DNA of 64,000 bases from Ectocarpus siliculosus (Eukaryota > Sar > Phaeophyceae > Ectocarpales > Ectocarpaceae): contig FN649732.1 of NCBI GenBank assembly GCA_000310025.1, positions 806,503-870,502 of the forward strand. The letters are read 5' to 3'. The position numbers and the translations under genes are program-made. The notes beneath the pieces are model-generated. The model worked only from the letters and a program-made list of their open reading frames with translations, did not search any database and had not been told where the DNA came from. Of the stretch, positions 24,201 through 36,200 are shown one piece after another; positions within the stretch are counted from its first letter, which is position 1; each line of letters begins with the position of its first letter.

Positions 24201-27200
24201 CACGACGTCAACACCAGCAACAGCAACACCTATTTCTCCGCACAAACGACAATATCAACGATAACAACAACAAGCTTGTTGTTTCGCTCCGCGCCTGCAG
24301 CGTCCTGGCGTTGCTGCCCGGTTTCCTGGTGTCGGGCAAGATCCAGGGCTCCGTCAAGACGGCGAGGGACTTCGCCAGGCAGCAGGACGAGCTGATCAAG
24401 GACCTCGTCGCCGTGGATGCCTGGGGGAAAGGCGAAGACAAAGGAGCGCGGTGCGTGTGTACAAGAGGTGGTGGACGTGCGGGAGTAGCGTAGTGTCTCA
24501 GAGAGAAAGCGCGCTTGATGACATTGTTTTTGACCTCGAGGTGCTGTAGTTTGAAGGATCGCCGTTGGACGTGAATCTGCCATCCGTCGGGACGAACGAC
24601 AATAGCATCGACAAAACAATAATAACATCAACAGTAACAGCAGCAGCAGCAACAACGACAACAACAATAACAACAACGACAACAACGACAACAACAACAA
24701 AAACGACGACGGCGACGACGACGACGAACAGGTACGAGGCGGCTGAGAGACGAAAGCCAGCGACCGGTTTCTTCGACATGATCGAGAGCTTCGCCATGCC
24801 AGACCACGACGAATACGGCGTCGCTCGGGCGGCCGACCTCAAGGTCGTGAAGCAAATGCGGACGCTGCGGCTGGAGCAGAAGAGGTTCCTCCGCGGCATG
24901 CTGTCGGTGTCCGACGCCATCAGGTGGGGTGGGTCTGATGTTCGTTGACCTATCACCGCTGTTCCGGCCGGACATGATGATGATGCTGGGTGTTTAGTTG
25001 CGTTGACCTATTTAGCACCGCGGTTGCTGCCGATCATGATGATGACGCTTGGTGTTTAATGGCGTTGACCTAACACCGCTGTTCCTGCCGGCCATGATGA
25101 CGACGCTGGGTGTTTAGTTGCGTTCTGTGGAACGGCCGTGCGTGAGACATGGAATGGGTACTTTGTAGGGGACCGTGTTAGTTACATGACAGATAGACCA
25201 ACGGAAGTTGCTTATGACAGTGGGGGGGAGGCTGTTTAGTGCCGGTATGTGCCTGGAGAGTTGACCCGCACTCTACCGGACACCAGAACAGTTCAAAGTA
25301 CAGAATGGCTTGGTGAACCAGTCTGTGCCAGCCGAATATACCGGCATTATACCGGCCACTGTCACTCTCAACCGTCACTAACAGGGCCCCCACCTGTAGC
25401 CATTGTCGGTAGTGGTGCTGCCGTATTCTGTTGTGTTTGTTGTTATCGTTGCTGCGTGTTCGGTGTGTCGGACGCTTTTCAAGCGGGGGATGGCGTTGAA
25501 TTAATGTGTACCGCTTGGTGTGTTTTTCCGTCGCGATCTGTCTGCCTTCCTTGATGCTGCTGCTCGCTTGCTTGGCCTTCAGGGAGGTGGCGTTTCTCCA
25601 CCTGTTTCTCAGCGTCTTCTTCCTGGTGGAACACCTCTGCCAGAGCGAGGCCATCTGCGCGGGACTGTGGGAGCTGTACGAGTTCGTCACCGGACTGGCC
25701 GGCTCGAACGACGCGGCCGGCTCCATAGCCGACACGTGAGTCTTGCGCCCTGCCTGCCGTAAAAAATCGTGTTACGGCGGGTATCTGGGGGGGTTGTCAG
25801 GGTCGTCTTCATGAAGATCACGTTAGCTGATGATCCCGTCACCGAAGAGAACAGCGCGAGTGCATTGCGTTTTCTGTTTTGGCTCGCACGACGCGACCGG
25901 CTCCATGTCCGACACGTCAGAATCTTGTGCCCTGTTTGCTGTAACATTCCTACCATAGCGGATATCTGGATGTCACATTCGTCCTCATGAAGATCGCGTT
26001 AGCTATAGTGATCCCGTCACCGAAGGTAAGAACTCGACTTTGGAGAGGATTTTTTTGGTGAAGGAGACAGGATGCTGCTGAGAGGTGGTACGAATGATAT
26101 TGTTTCGCCTTTGTCGTTTATCGGTAGATACATACATTACCCTCTGTGGTTTACCTGGTATTCCTTTTCTTACCATCACACGACGAATCCATGTCTACCC
26201 ACAGATTAAATAGTCTAGGATAAGTTTGCAATGAATCCAGTGCGTTAGCGGAGGCACTACCTGTGGTTCTACCTTTTTCATTCCCGGTCGGAGGTACATA
26301 GATAACTGGTACCCTTTTATTGTCTTGCCTGATATTTTTTCTTTCACGATACTTTTCGTCCCTCCGGGTCCTGCAGGCTCATGGAAGCCAACCCGAACCG
26401 GGCGATCTTCCTCCTCCACCAGTGGCCGGACGTGGTCTCGGCCCTCGAGACGCTGGTGGCCGCGTTGCTGAGCAAGAACGGGCGGGCGGCGAGGAACGTC
26501 CGCAAGGCCATGGAGAAGCTCTGCCTGGCCATGGCGGCCTTCATCGACCCCTCCACCCACGGCCACGGCATGAGGTGTGTGGGGAAGTGACTCTTGTTGG
26601 GGGAGTAGTACCAGAGTAGAAGGAAACATTGGTACATATCAGCACGTTATCACAAGAGAATATTCTCTATGTTGTTCGTGTTACGTGGGGAGTGCAATTA
26701 TGTCTCTCCCCGACTGCGGCAATGGAAAAGTTTCCCGCATAGGTGAACGCTCCAACGTTTGTTTCTCCAGCTTCTTCGGGCCGGTGTTATTCAATGGAAG
26801 ATGATGTCCCTTTTTAACGGCTACGAGTATGATATCTCAGCCTGTGGCTCTCGTGGGCGCAAGCTAGACGCGAATCGGTTCGATTCCAACGCGAGCAGTC
26901 GCCGAAAGGAAACAGAGCCACCGCTGTAGCCACGGCACGCGCTAACAATCACTGTTTTCTGTCATTGCCCCGCGTTGTGTCGTTATTTTTCGAATGCTTT
27001 TTTTTTTCGGGGGGGGGGCGTTCGCAGGCAGGAAGAGGAAGGGGGGTGGTCGGCCGGTGACGGGAGCGGGCAGCTGGGCAGGCTGCGACACAGCATGGAG
27101 AAGCTGCAATCTGCGTGAGTAAACTCACGCGGTGCAGTCTGTGTATTGCGTCCCCAACACTGAAATATGATAAACTATTGGTTCCACAAATAAAAAACAA

Positions 27201-30200
27201 AACACACACAATATTTACATTAAATAAGTGATTCTCGATAATTCGTGGGCTGGTGCAACCGGGCGCTGGAAAACCTCAAAACTGAAAATTGGCGTATAGT
27301 AAATTTACGCCGGACCGATCGCTCGATCGTTGGGTCGAAAGCACAACAGCAATAACATGGTGTCTCGGCGGACTCGGTTGGAAGCAACACACTTATGTAC
27401 CCGGGTGGGGACGGCGTGCGTGAAGCCATTCCCTTGGCCTGAAAACGCACCTACACGCTCACGTCCCCCATGCGCCGCCCTTTCAATCTCTTGTTCCGGT
27501 TGAACGGTAGAGAACCGGGCTTGGCATAGCAAATTCCCCCCCCTTCCTCCGAAATTCGTTCACGTAAGCAATGCTATTATGCTCTTAAGGTTTTTACTTG
27601 TTGAGTTCAAGCGAGGGCAAGAATCTCCCGTGCATCACTCGGTGTGGAGCAAGCTGTGCCGTTCATGGCGGCTTCTCCTGTAGAACGTTGTGTTTCCTGG
27701 GAGGCAGCAGCACGACTTTGTGGTTGTTTTTTTCTATTGGTTTCTTGGGACGAAGAATTGTGTGGCATGTCTTCGGGTCCCGGTAAAGCGCAAGGTCACT
27801 TCATTCCATTTTCAGGACAACACGACTGCGATAAAAACTACAGCACGGATGCGATGTTAGCGCAATCCGCGCCGTATGTTGTATGCGCGTTGGGCCTATT
27901 TCGGCCGATGCGGCCCTTGTGTGCAATTTTTTCGCAGGCTGATCGCGTGGCCCAAGTCCGCCAAGATCACGCAGGAAGAGGTGGACGCCCTGCACAAGGA
28001 CCACAACGAGTTCCTCATGAGGTTCCACAGCCTGGTTTCCAGCACCAACAGACCAGGCAAGTTATAATTGTTGTTGTTGCTGTCGTTGTTGGTGTTGGGC
28101 GAGTTGTCGTGTTTTTGGTTTATTTGCTGTTTGCTGTGTGCTGTTTGTTATTTTTGTTGTTTGCTGTTGTTCTTGGTGATGTTGGTGTTGTTGTTGCCTT
28201 TGATGTTTGCTGGTAGCTCCGGTCGAGATATCGACGAAAGCCAACCAGCAGACACCCAAGGGATTCGTTCACGGGGGATGTCGTAAGTTGTTTCAGCCCC
28301 CATTATCAGCCGAACCCAACATCTGCTCTGGTCACACCGGAAGACCTAACCCTGTGTGTGCTCCGAATCCGCCTTGCCCTCCGCGATGTTCACCGTCCGA
28401 TCCTTGCAACCCATCCAGGCCACGTGGAAAGCTGGGAAGGGCAACGACGGGTGGCTTTCTTCGTCAACTCCATGTACATGAGCCAGCCCGAGGTAAGCGG
28501 ATTAGCCAGGGATCGTGCGTCAGGGTCCCCGCTCGCTCTCACTGGTCCCTTTTCCCGATTCATATGGACTGCTGCCGCCCTCCATTCATTTCAAAAGATA
28601 CTGGCACTCTTCCTGCCTGTGGAGCAGCAATCGAAAATCGGTCCTGGGAGTGTGGTATCTTGTGTCACCGACGGCAGTCCTCCACACGCAGATCCTCGAC
28701 GTTTGGCTTTTGATCGAATCCGTCGCCTAGTCCACAGCCGTTGATTCCACCCCCCTCAACTGCTGGTTGTTGCTGGTACAGGCAACGCGAGTGGAGAACA
28801 TGCCGGCGTTCAGTACGCTGACGCCCTACTACTCCGAGGAGGTGATCCTCTCGGTCGACACGCTGTGCGCCCAGACCCCCGACGGGGTGACCACTCTGGA
28901 GTACCTGCAGACCCTCTTCCCCGAGCAGTGGATGGCGCTGGTAGAACGCGTCCAACGGGAGATGCCGGACGTGAGTCGTCGTGGTTGCGCTCTCTGCGTT
29001 GTGCTGGTGTTGTGAAGAAGGAGGGCTGCAAAGGGTCGTTGTGACCGAATCTGCGGAGCGAGTTGAGGTGGCGAGGGCGGCTGCAAAGGGTCGTTATTTT
29101 TATGGCTGTTGTTGTTGGTGGTTGTGGTGTGTTATCGTTTGTTTTCGTGCACCAAGTGTTTTGGCACGTCTCTAAAGCCCGTGTGCATTCAATCTCCCCA
29201 ACGCCCCCCCCCCCCCCTTCTTTCCCGCCCACCACTTGATCCCCACTTTCCCACGGTAGGACCCCCCCCCCCCTCCGATCAACCATGTACAGGTGGATTT
29301 TCTCTACAACGTCAACAGCAGCCGGGAGGTGGGGGTACTCAACTCCATGGACCCGCGGGCCAAGATGGAGCTGCAGCTCTGGGCGTCCTACCGAGCACAG
29401 ACCATGGCTAGGACCGTGCGAGGGATGATGTACTACGAGCAGGCCCTCCGGCTGCTGGCGGTGGTGAGAGGGAAAGGCGTTCTTTTTTCTCGCGAACGTT
29501 TATTCCAAGTGTTGGCGGCGGGGTGCCATCCGCACCCAAGCTTTCTTCGTCGGTCCGTCATGGCATCCTTACAATTCACGTGCCTTTGCGTGTCTGCCTT
29601 CAACTCACCCTGGTATTTAGGGCCGTTTTATTCAACAGCTATTTTCCTTCCAATTTCTCAAATCTGTAGACCATAGAACCTCAAAATTCGTGGCCGAGGA
29701 AAAAAAATTGGAAATTTGGAAGCATGGAAACGACTTACACCGAAAAATTTGGAACTACTGTAGATGGTTCCAATAATTTGAAAATCTGGAAGCAAACCGG
29801 CTGAGAATGAAACGGCCCTTACCGTAGTCCTCCTCTCTGGCCTGGTGGAGACAAAAGGGTTTCTCTCGGCAGCTGTGCGGCAAATAGCTTTTTGGCGATG
29901 GCTATCGCCGACCCCGCACCCATCGCCGAAGCCCAAACCATTTTCACCCCATCCCCACGTTTGGCCAAAGGTGGAGGCGGAGGACTTCTCCCAGCAGCTG
30001 TATCGCAACGTCAACATGGCCAGCGCCAACCCTCTGTTCGAGCGGAGGGGCAAGCGGGCCTACGTGTCCGTGCTTCAGGGGCAGCTCCGCTACAACTCGG
30101 ACAGCAGGGAGGCCGCGAGTGCCAAGTACACCTACGTGGTGAGGCAGACCACACCAAGCCGAGGGGTGCATGCTTTCGTCTTGGTTGCACCCACCCGCTC

Positions 30201-33200
30201 TGTTGTGGTGGTGGTCACAACATTGTGAGCTGGTGTCGGGGGAGTTCTGGTGCAGCTTCTGGGGAGTGGTTGCAACTACGGACGTACTGTAGATGTGGAG
30301 AAACGCAAGTTCTATCGACGCTGGAGAAATGTGTGTTGTTGGCCATCGAGGCGGCCAGCAGGGAAGGGGGACCACTCTTCATCGGCCGGTTAGGAATTTA
30401 GATTTATGGGAGCATGCCGGGGGGGAGGGGGACCACATGATCAGACAGATGCTTCGTAAGCGACATCACATGGACCATGCTCTACGGCCCAACCGTTTGG
30501 TTCTGATCGAAACAGCGGAGGGTGCCCACGTTCCACGGTCAGAGTAGGCCCCAGCAGGGGCACGCGCGTGACCTGTCGCCGCAAAGGGTTTCAGCGACGA
30601 TTGCCTACGTGGCCATTTGTTGTGAGGGGTAAATCCAGTGCCTTGTAGATCGGCGCCAAGAGTCTGAATGCACGAGATGTCGTGTATGATTTGGTTCATG
30701 AACAGTGTTGTTGTCACTGAGAGGGGACGGACACGCATGAAGAGAGTCCGTACGAAAACGGAATAGGCCGAAAAAGCATCGTACCATCGTACCCAACAAA
30801 CGACTGTGTCGACGCGTTCGGATCTGCCACAGCAATACCAGCAGCAGCAGCAGCAGCAGCAGGAGCGGGCAGCTGCTGTTATTGTGTTTGTGTTGAGAGC
30901 TTCTGGATCTGGCACTTTGATGACTTACAGGACTTCACCACCAATGTCTTTTTTTTTCGATTTGCTTGAGTTCTTCCCCCCATTCGTTTTGCTTCTAGGT
31001 GTCTTGCCAGCAGCATGCAAAGCTCCTGAGGTCGGGTAAGGATGAGGATCGAGCCAAGGCCAAAAGCGTGGAGCTGCTCATGGAGATGCACCCTTCCCTC
31101 AAGGTGCGCGCAACTATTAATTAGGGATCATCCACACACAACATACAACTTTTGCACCGCCCGAGATACCTTTCGGCGCCTGTTCCGTCGTCTTGTGGTT
31201 TGAACTATTTCGAGTTAGTTTTGTATTCTGGTCACCATTGGGCTCTTGATATTGAATTGATGCACGGAAGAGGAGGATACGACTGCGGAGACCACCACGG
31301 TTTCTACTGCTCTGTCAAGCAAACAAACAGCCACAACGGCCTTGGCGTAGTTTTGACGCGGTGACAACGTAGACATGGCCAATCCGCCTGACCGTGTGTT
31401 TTTCAACCAGGACCGAATATGGTGCGATTTCGCTCATGTTTCCGAGGTTGTCATCAAGCTCTTGCTCGAGCCTCAAGCCGTTGTCCTAATAACACGGCGC
31501 TAGACGAAAGCTACAATTTTGAGTTGGAATGGATTGTGTCCACGCCAACTCAAGTAACAACGCATCGTGGTGACTATTTTAGAGTTAGTGTTCCCAAAAC
31601 ATAAACCCAGGGGTCCAAGGGAATCGGGGACAGTGGACTTCCTCACCACATAGATACTTTTCCCAGCGACGACATCGGGCGCGAGAACGGAGTCAGGGGA
31701 ATGCCTTGGCCATGCTGCACGTACAGGGGTGGGAACTTCGACGCTACCTGCTGGCACCGTCGGCATCCGCTGCAACACTACCCGCGACTAACCATTCGAC
31801 TACATGTCAAGCGCCACGTAAAATTCGCTGATACACGGACACACGGCTGTTTTAGAGCCTAGGACTTTTCACCAACCACAACAGCCCCCCGCCGAAGCAC
31901 CAAATCCAAGGCAGACAACGAAACTCTGCTGATCAAAGACTATACGTTTTGTATCTTTTTTTTTTTTTTCCGTCTGCACAAAAGGTGGCATACGTGGAAT
32001 CAGGCAAGGACGGCCGGCACCACTCCGTGCTCATCCGCTACGACGAGGCCCGGAGCCGCATCGTGAAGCAGTACGAGGTGGAGCTGCCGGGGCCCATCCT
32101 TCTCGGGGAGGGGAAGCCGAACAACCAGAACCACGCCATCATCTTCACGAGGGGGGAGGCGGTCCAGGCTATCGACATGAACCAGGACGGATGTGCGGCG
32201 CATTAGTTTTGGGTTAGGGTTACGGTTGGCTACCGCTTTGTGTCGGTTCGTATTTGACGACCACCTCTATCAGAAGCAAGAATTGACTACCTAAACGAGT
32301 GTTTTGTGAGTAGCAGTTCACGCCGAGGCAATCATCACTCATCGGGCAGGAAGTTCCATAGCGACGCGTTTTTTTTTTCCTGTGGTGTGTGTTGCTTGTG
32401 TCGTCGATTTCGTACTCCCAAACGTTTGTGTCCAAGATCCCGGCCGGGCCTCTGGTCATAGTTGCACCGCCTTCTCGTTTCAGTATACCCGGTCGCTGCA
32501 CAACAGCCCGACAGGACTCAGAAACATTCAAGCTTCGCTGCTGTCGTCGCCGCTGTTTGTGGCTCTGCGTTGGTAACATTTTTTGTTTGCAGCTCTCGAA
32601 GACGCACTCAAGGCTAGGCAACTGCTGGGCGAGTTCGACTTCAACGGCGGGGGAAACCACGCCAGGATAGTGGGTTTCCGCGAGTTCGTGTTCACGCACG
32701 ACGTCAGTTCCATCGCGAACTTCTTCAGCCTCCAGGTGGATGTTACCGCACGGCCCCCCCGGCTTCGCAAACGCAATCTCGCTGCTACACTTTTTTGAAC
32801 GAGTGTCTTAAAGCACTTTGGCGTTGGAGAGAAGATTGCCTCTTGTGAAGGTGGCGTCTTGTGAGGTGATGAGTAAACTATCACGGATCTTTTCAAGGTG
32901 CAATTTGATTGGTTGCTTCTTGGGGGCACGTGATGCAGGAACATCTTTGACTGACCAACTACGAAGGAGAATTTTCTGAAAGACCACCATACGAAAATAG
33001 TATCTTGGGAAAGAGTGCGATGGACCCCACAGGCCCTTTGCTGCTTTTCTGAGGACCCGCTGCTGCCCGGAGGTTTCAGGTCATACACATGCGAAGCGGG
33101 CGATGTAGTCAGTCTCCTCGCCTTTTGCCGCACCCCCAATGCTGCTTGGAGAGCTTCGAGGACCTTCTTTACCCACGGCTTGTCAAGCGACCATTACTCT

Positions 33201-36200
33201 CGCTTTGGTTTCGTTTCTCCAGGAGCTTTCGTTCGTGACGAGCATCCAGCGGTTCTTGGACAAGCCGCTCGCCGTCCGATTCCACTACGGGCATCCTGAC
33301 CTTTTCGACAAGTGAGCATGTGTTCGACTCTTGCCATTTTTTGCAGCAAGGGATTTTTCAAGCTTGGTGTCAACAATTTGTCAAACTTGTTTTTCTGAAC
33401 GAATGACGTTTTGCTTTTTTCTGTGAGCGTCTGGGAAAAACACAGTCTCGTTCTACATGCATTGTTCGATTGGCAATTTTTATCCTTGTTGCTCTATCGT
33501 ATCGGTACGTGATTCTCTTCCGTTCGACGCATATTCCTTGCGACTTTTATTTTTTCTCAACTGTTCATTTCCTTTTTGACCTTTGTCTGCATTTGCCCGA
33601 CAATTGCAAGAGCGCCCTGTCGCCGAGATTCCAGAAATGGCAGTTCGTTTTTGTAGGAAGCTTTCCCGGCAAAGGGCTGAGAAAGAAGACGTACTGCTAG
33701 GCGCCAGTACACCCTTCGTGTGTTGGATGTCGGGTCATGGGGTGCTGGAGAATTTTGCGTTTGTTTCTGTTTCCACCGTTCGAGGAGCCATGATAGTCAG
33801 TCGCCTTGACAATCGCTTCGAGTATCGTATGGTAACATTCCAGATGTCGGCAGCTAAGCTTGCTTGTAGGGGTATTCACGTTACTCCTTGTAGGCTCACA
33901 AGAGACGACAACTTCTGCTCCACGTGGTATGACTGGCGCAAAAAGCATCGCCTCTCTTGACGCCCGCATTGACGTTCTTCGTCTCGGTCTGTTTGCGAAG
34001 GGTGTCGGCGATGACCTTGGGAGGCATCTCGAAGGCGTCGAAGGGCATCAACCTGTCCGAGGACATCTTCGGGGGATTCAACTTCATCCTCAGGGGAGGC
34101 AAGGCCACCCAGGCGGAGTACATCCAGGTGCGTGTGTGTGTGTGTTTCGGCTGTTGGCATCGCCCGTGCTGGCTAGCCCATCGAGTGCTGGCTAGCTGGC
34201 TGCCCAAGGAAGTGCCACCAGGATATTTCTTCATGTGCCAGCGGTATGTCGAGCTGTTTTGGGTTATAGCATGGGTTGTGCGAAAGCCATCTGACCATGA
34301 AAAGGAGCCGCTGTATGCGCGTTTTTTTTTTCTATCCTTCTTTGCTCTGAGGAACCGAGCGGACCGGGTACACGCGTCTGAAGGCCAAGAGCGCGGCGCT
34401 GCCGGGAGAAAACCGTCATATTCTCGACTTTATCCCTCCCCAACGAAGAGCAAAGCAGTGTCCGGAACATGAACACTGTCTGCTCTGCTTTGCTCTTGCC
34501 GCCTCCGTCAGGTGGGCAAGGGGCGAGACGTAGGGCTCGGGCAGATCACCGGCTTCGTGGCCAAGATCAGCATGGGCAACGGTATGCAGGCCCGATCCAG
34601 GGAGGTGAGTCGTGACGCTGTACACCATAGGCGCTTTCGCAACACCTGTGTCGAACCACGTGCTGCGGTTGTTGCGCCCTGCGGTATGAATGGGTGGTGT
34701 TTTTTGTGATGCGGACTAATTTTTTATTGTTGTCATGGCGTTGAGAAGTGCAATCGTATTTGTGTCTGCGCGTCATGGAGAATGAAATTCCTGGTGTTCT
34801 CAGTACGTTCTACTTGTAAACAAGGCCGAAAGCGTGCACGAGGATGCTTGTCGTGGATGACACGCCGACGGCCAGATTGTGAGAGCTTGCACCTGACGCC
34901 CGCACCTACGGGTGTCCTTCACGAGAAATTGTTTTCTATGGCCCTTGGACAGAAGCGCTCGAAGAGCTGTATGTATGTGCGTGTGAACGCAGCATTGCAC
35001 GGATCACCTCGCAAATGTTCAACGCGTGTTTTTCTCTTCCCCGGTTTGGCGCCACGGTCAAAACATATTGGCGGTAGGCTACGGTGAGAACAACACCAAC
35101 AGCATAAATATTAATACCACCACCAATACCACTAACATCAGTTGCATCAGCCAGAGTTAAAGCTGCAACTGCAGCCACAACCTAGTCGTGTTAGTTTCAG
35201 CTGTTCCTGTACATGGGGGTGTGTTTCTTAACTGTTGGAGTATTATTTAGTGTGGCTTGTCCAACCTCGTCGTCCGGAAAAAAATCGTAAGGTGCACCGC
35301 ATCGCGCAGCAGCTGGACATCTTTCGTCTCCTGTCCTTCTTCTACAGCAGCGTCGGCTTCTACCTCAACCAGGTTCGTTACACCCTGTCGACAAGCGATC
35401 GCGATTGGGTTGACGAGGGCCGTGTCAGTGTTCCCCAGGATTGACGTTTGCAACGTTGTCCGACTTTCGCTGTCTCATTGCGTTCTGCCGGCTCATTTGT
35501 AGAATCATCCATCAGTTTGAGTTGGGGTGAGCGGCTCATCTGTAATGGTGTTTTAGTTGAAGAGGAACAATCCATCCGTTTGAGTTGGGGGACCGGCCCA
35601 TCTTTCTTGGTGTTTCAGTTGAAACAATCTATCCGCTTTTGTTGGGGGGCCAGAAGAAGAGGGCTCCTCTTTGCAGAGTTTCTCTGGAGTACACGTGTTC
35701 TCCATCGAGTGAGATTTTCAAGGATGCGTTGGGGGGCAAACTGGCTGCCGTTCGTGCGTTCTCTTGCAGAGCGCGCCGCTTATCACCATGCGTCTTTCGA
35801 GCCCTTTTTACGTGCCAATGGACCCAAACGTTGCCCGCGCGGACTGACGGCAATGCTACCGCCCTTCCGTCTGGCCGTGGTGGATGCCAAACGTTGCTTA
35901 CCGCTCCAGGTGTTCTTGACGCTGTCGATCTGGCTCTTCGTGTACGCCAAGGTGTACCTGGTTTTCGACAGCCGCACGGTGAGTCTGTTGCTAACTTCTT
36001 GCCCCCCCCCCCCCCCCCCGGACCCCTCCTCAAATTTGCCTTTCAACCCATTTTGAAAAACCCCTGGCCCCCTTCCGGGGATTTCAGTCCCCCGGGGAAA
36101 AAAGGTTGGGAAGGTCCCGCCCCCCCCCCCACCCCCTTGGGGTGGAAAGGGGGTCTTTTTTTTCCCGCAAAACTTGGGGCCCTCCACCCCAAAATTTGCA

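Noticed and set aside
26860-26910. Possible tRNA with GGTTCGATTCC box B
   Set aside because: The T stem does not pair and no A box or cloverleaf can be drawn; it is a short GAATCG/CGATTC hairpin.
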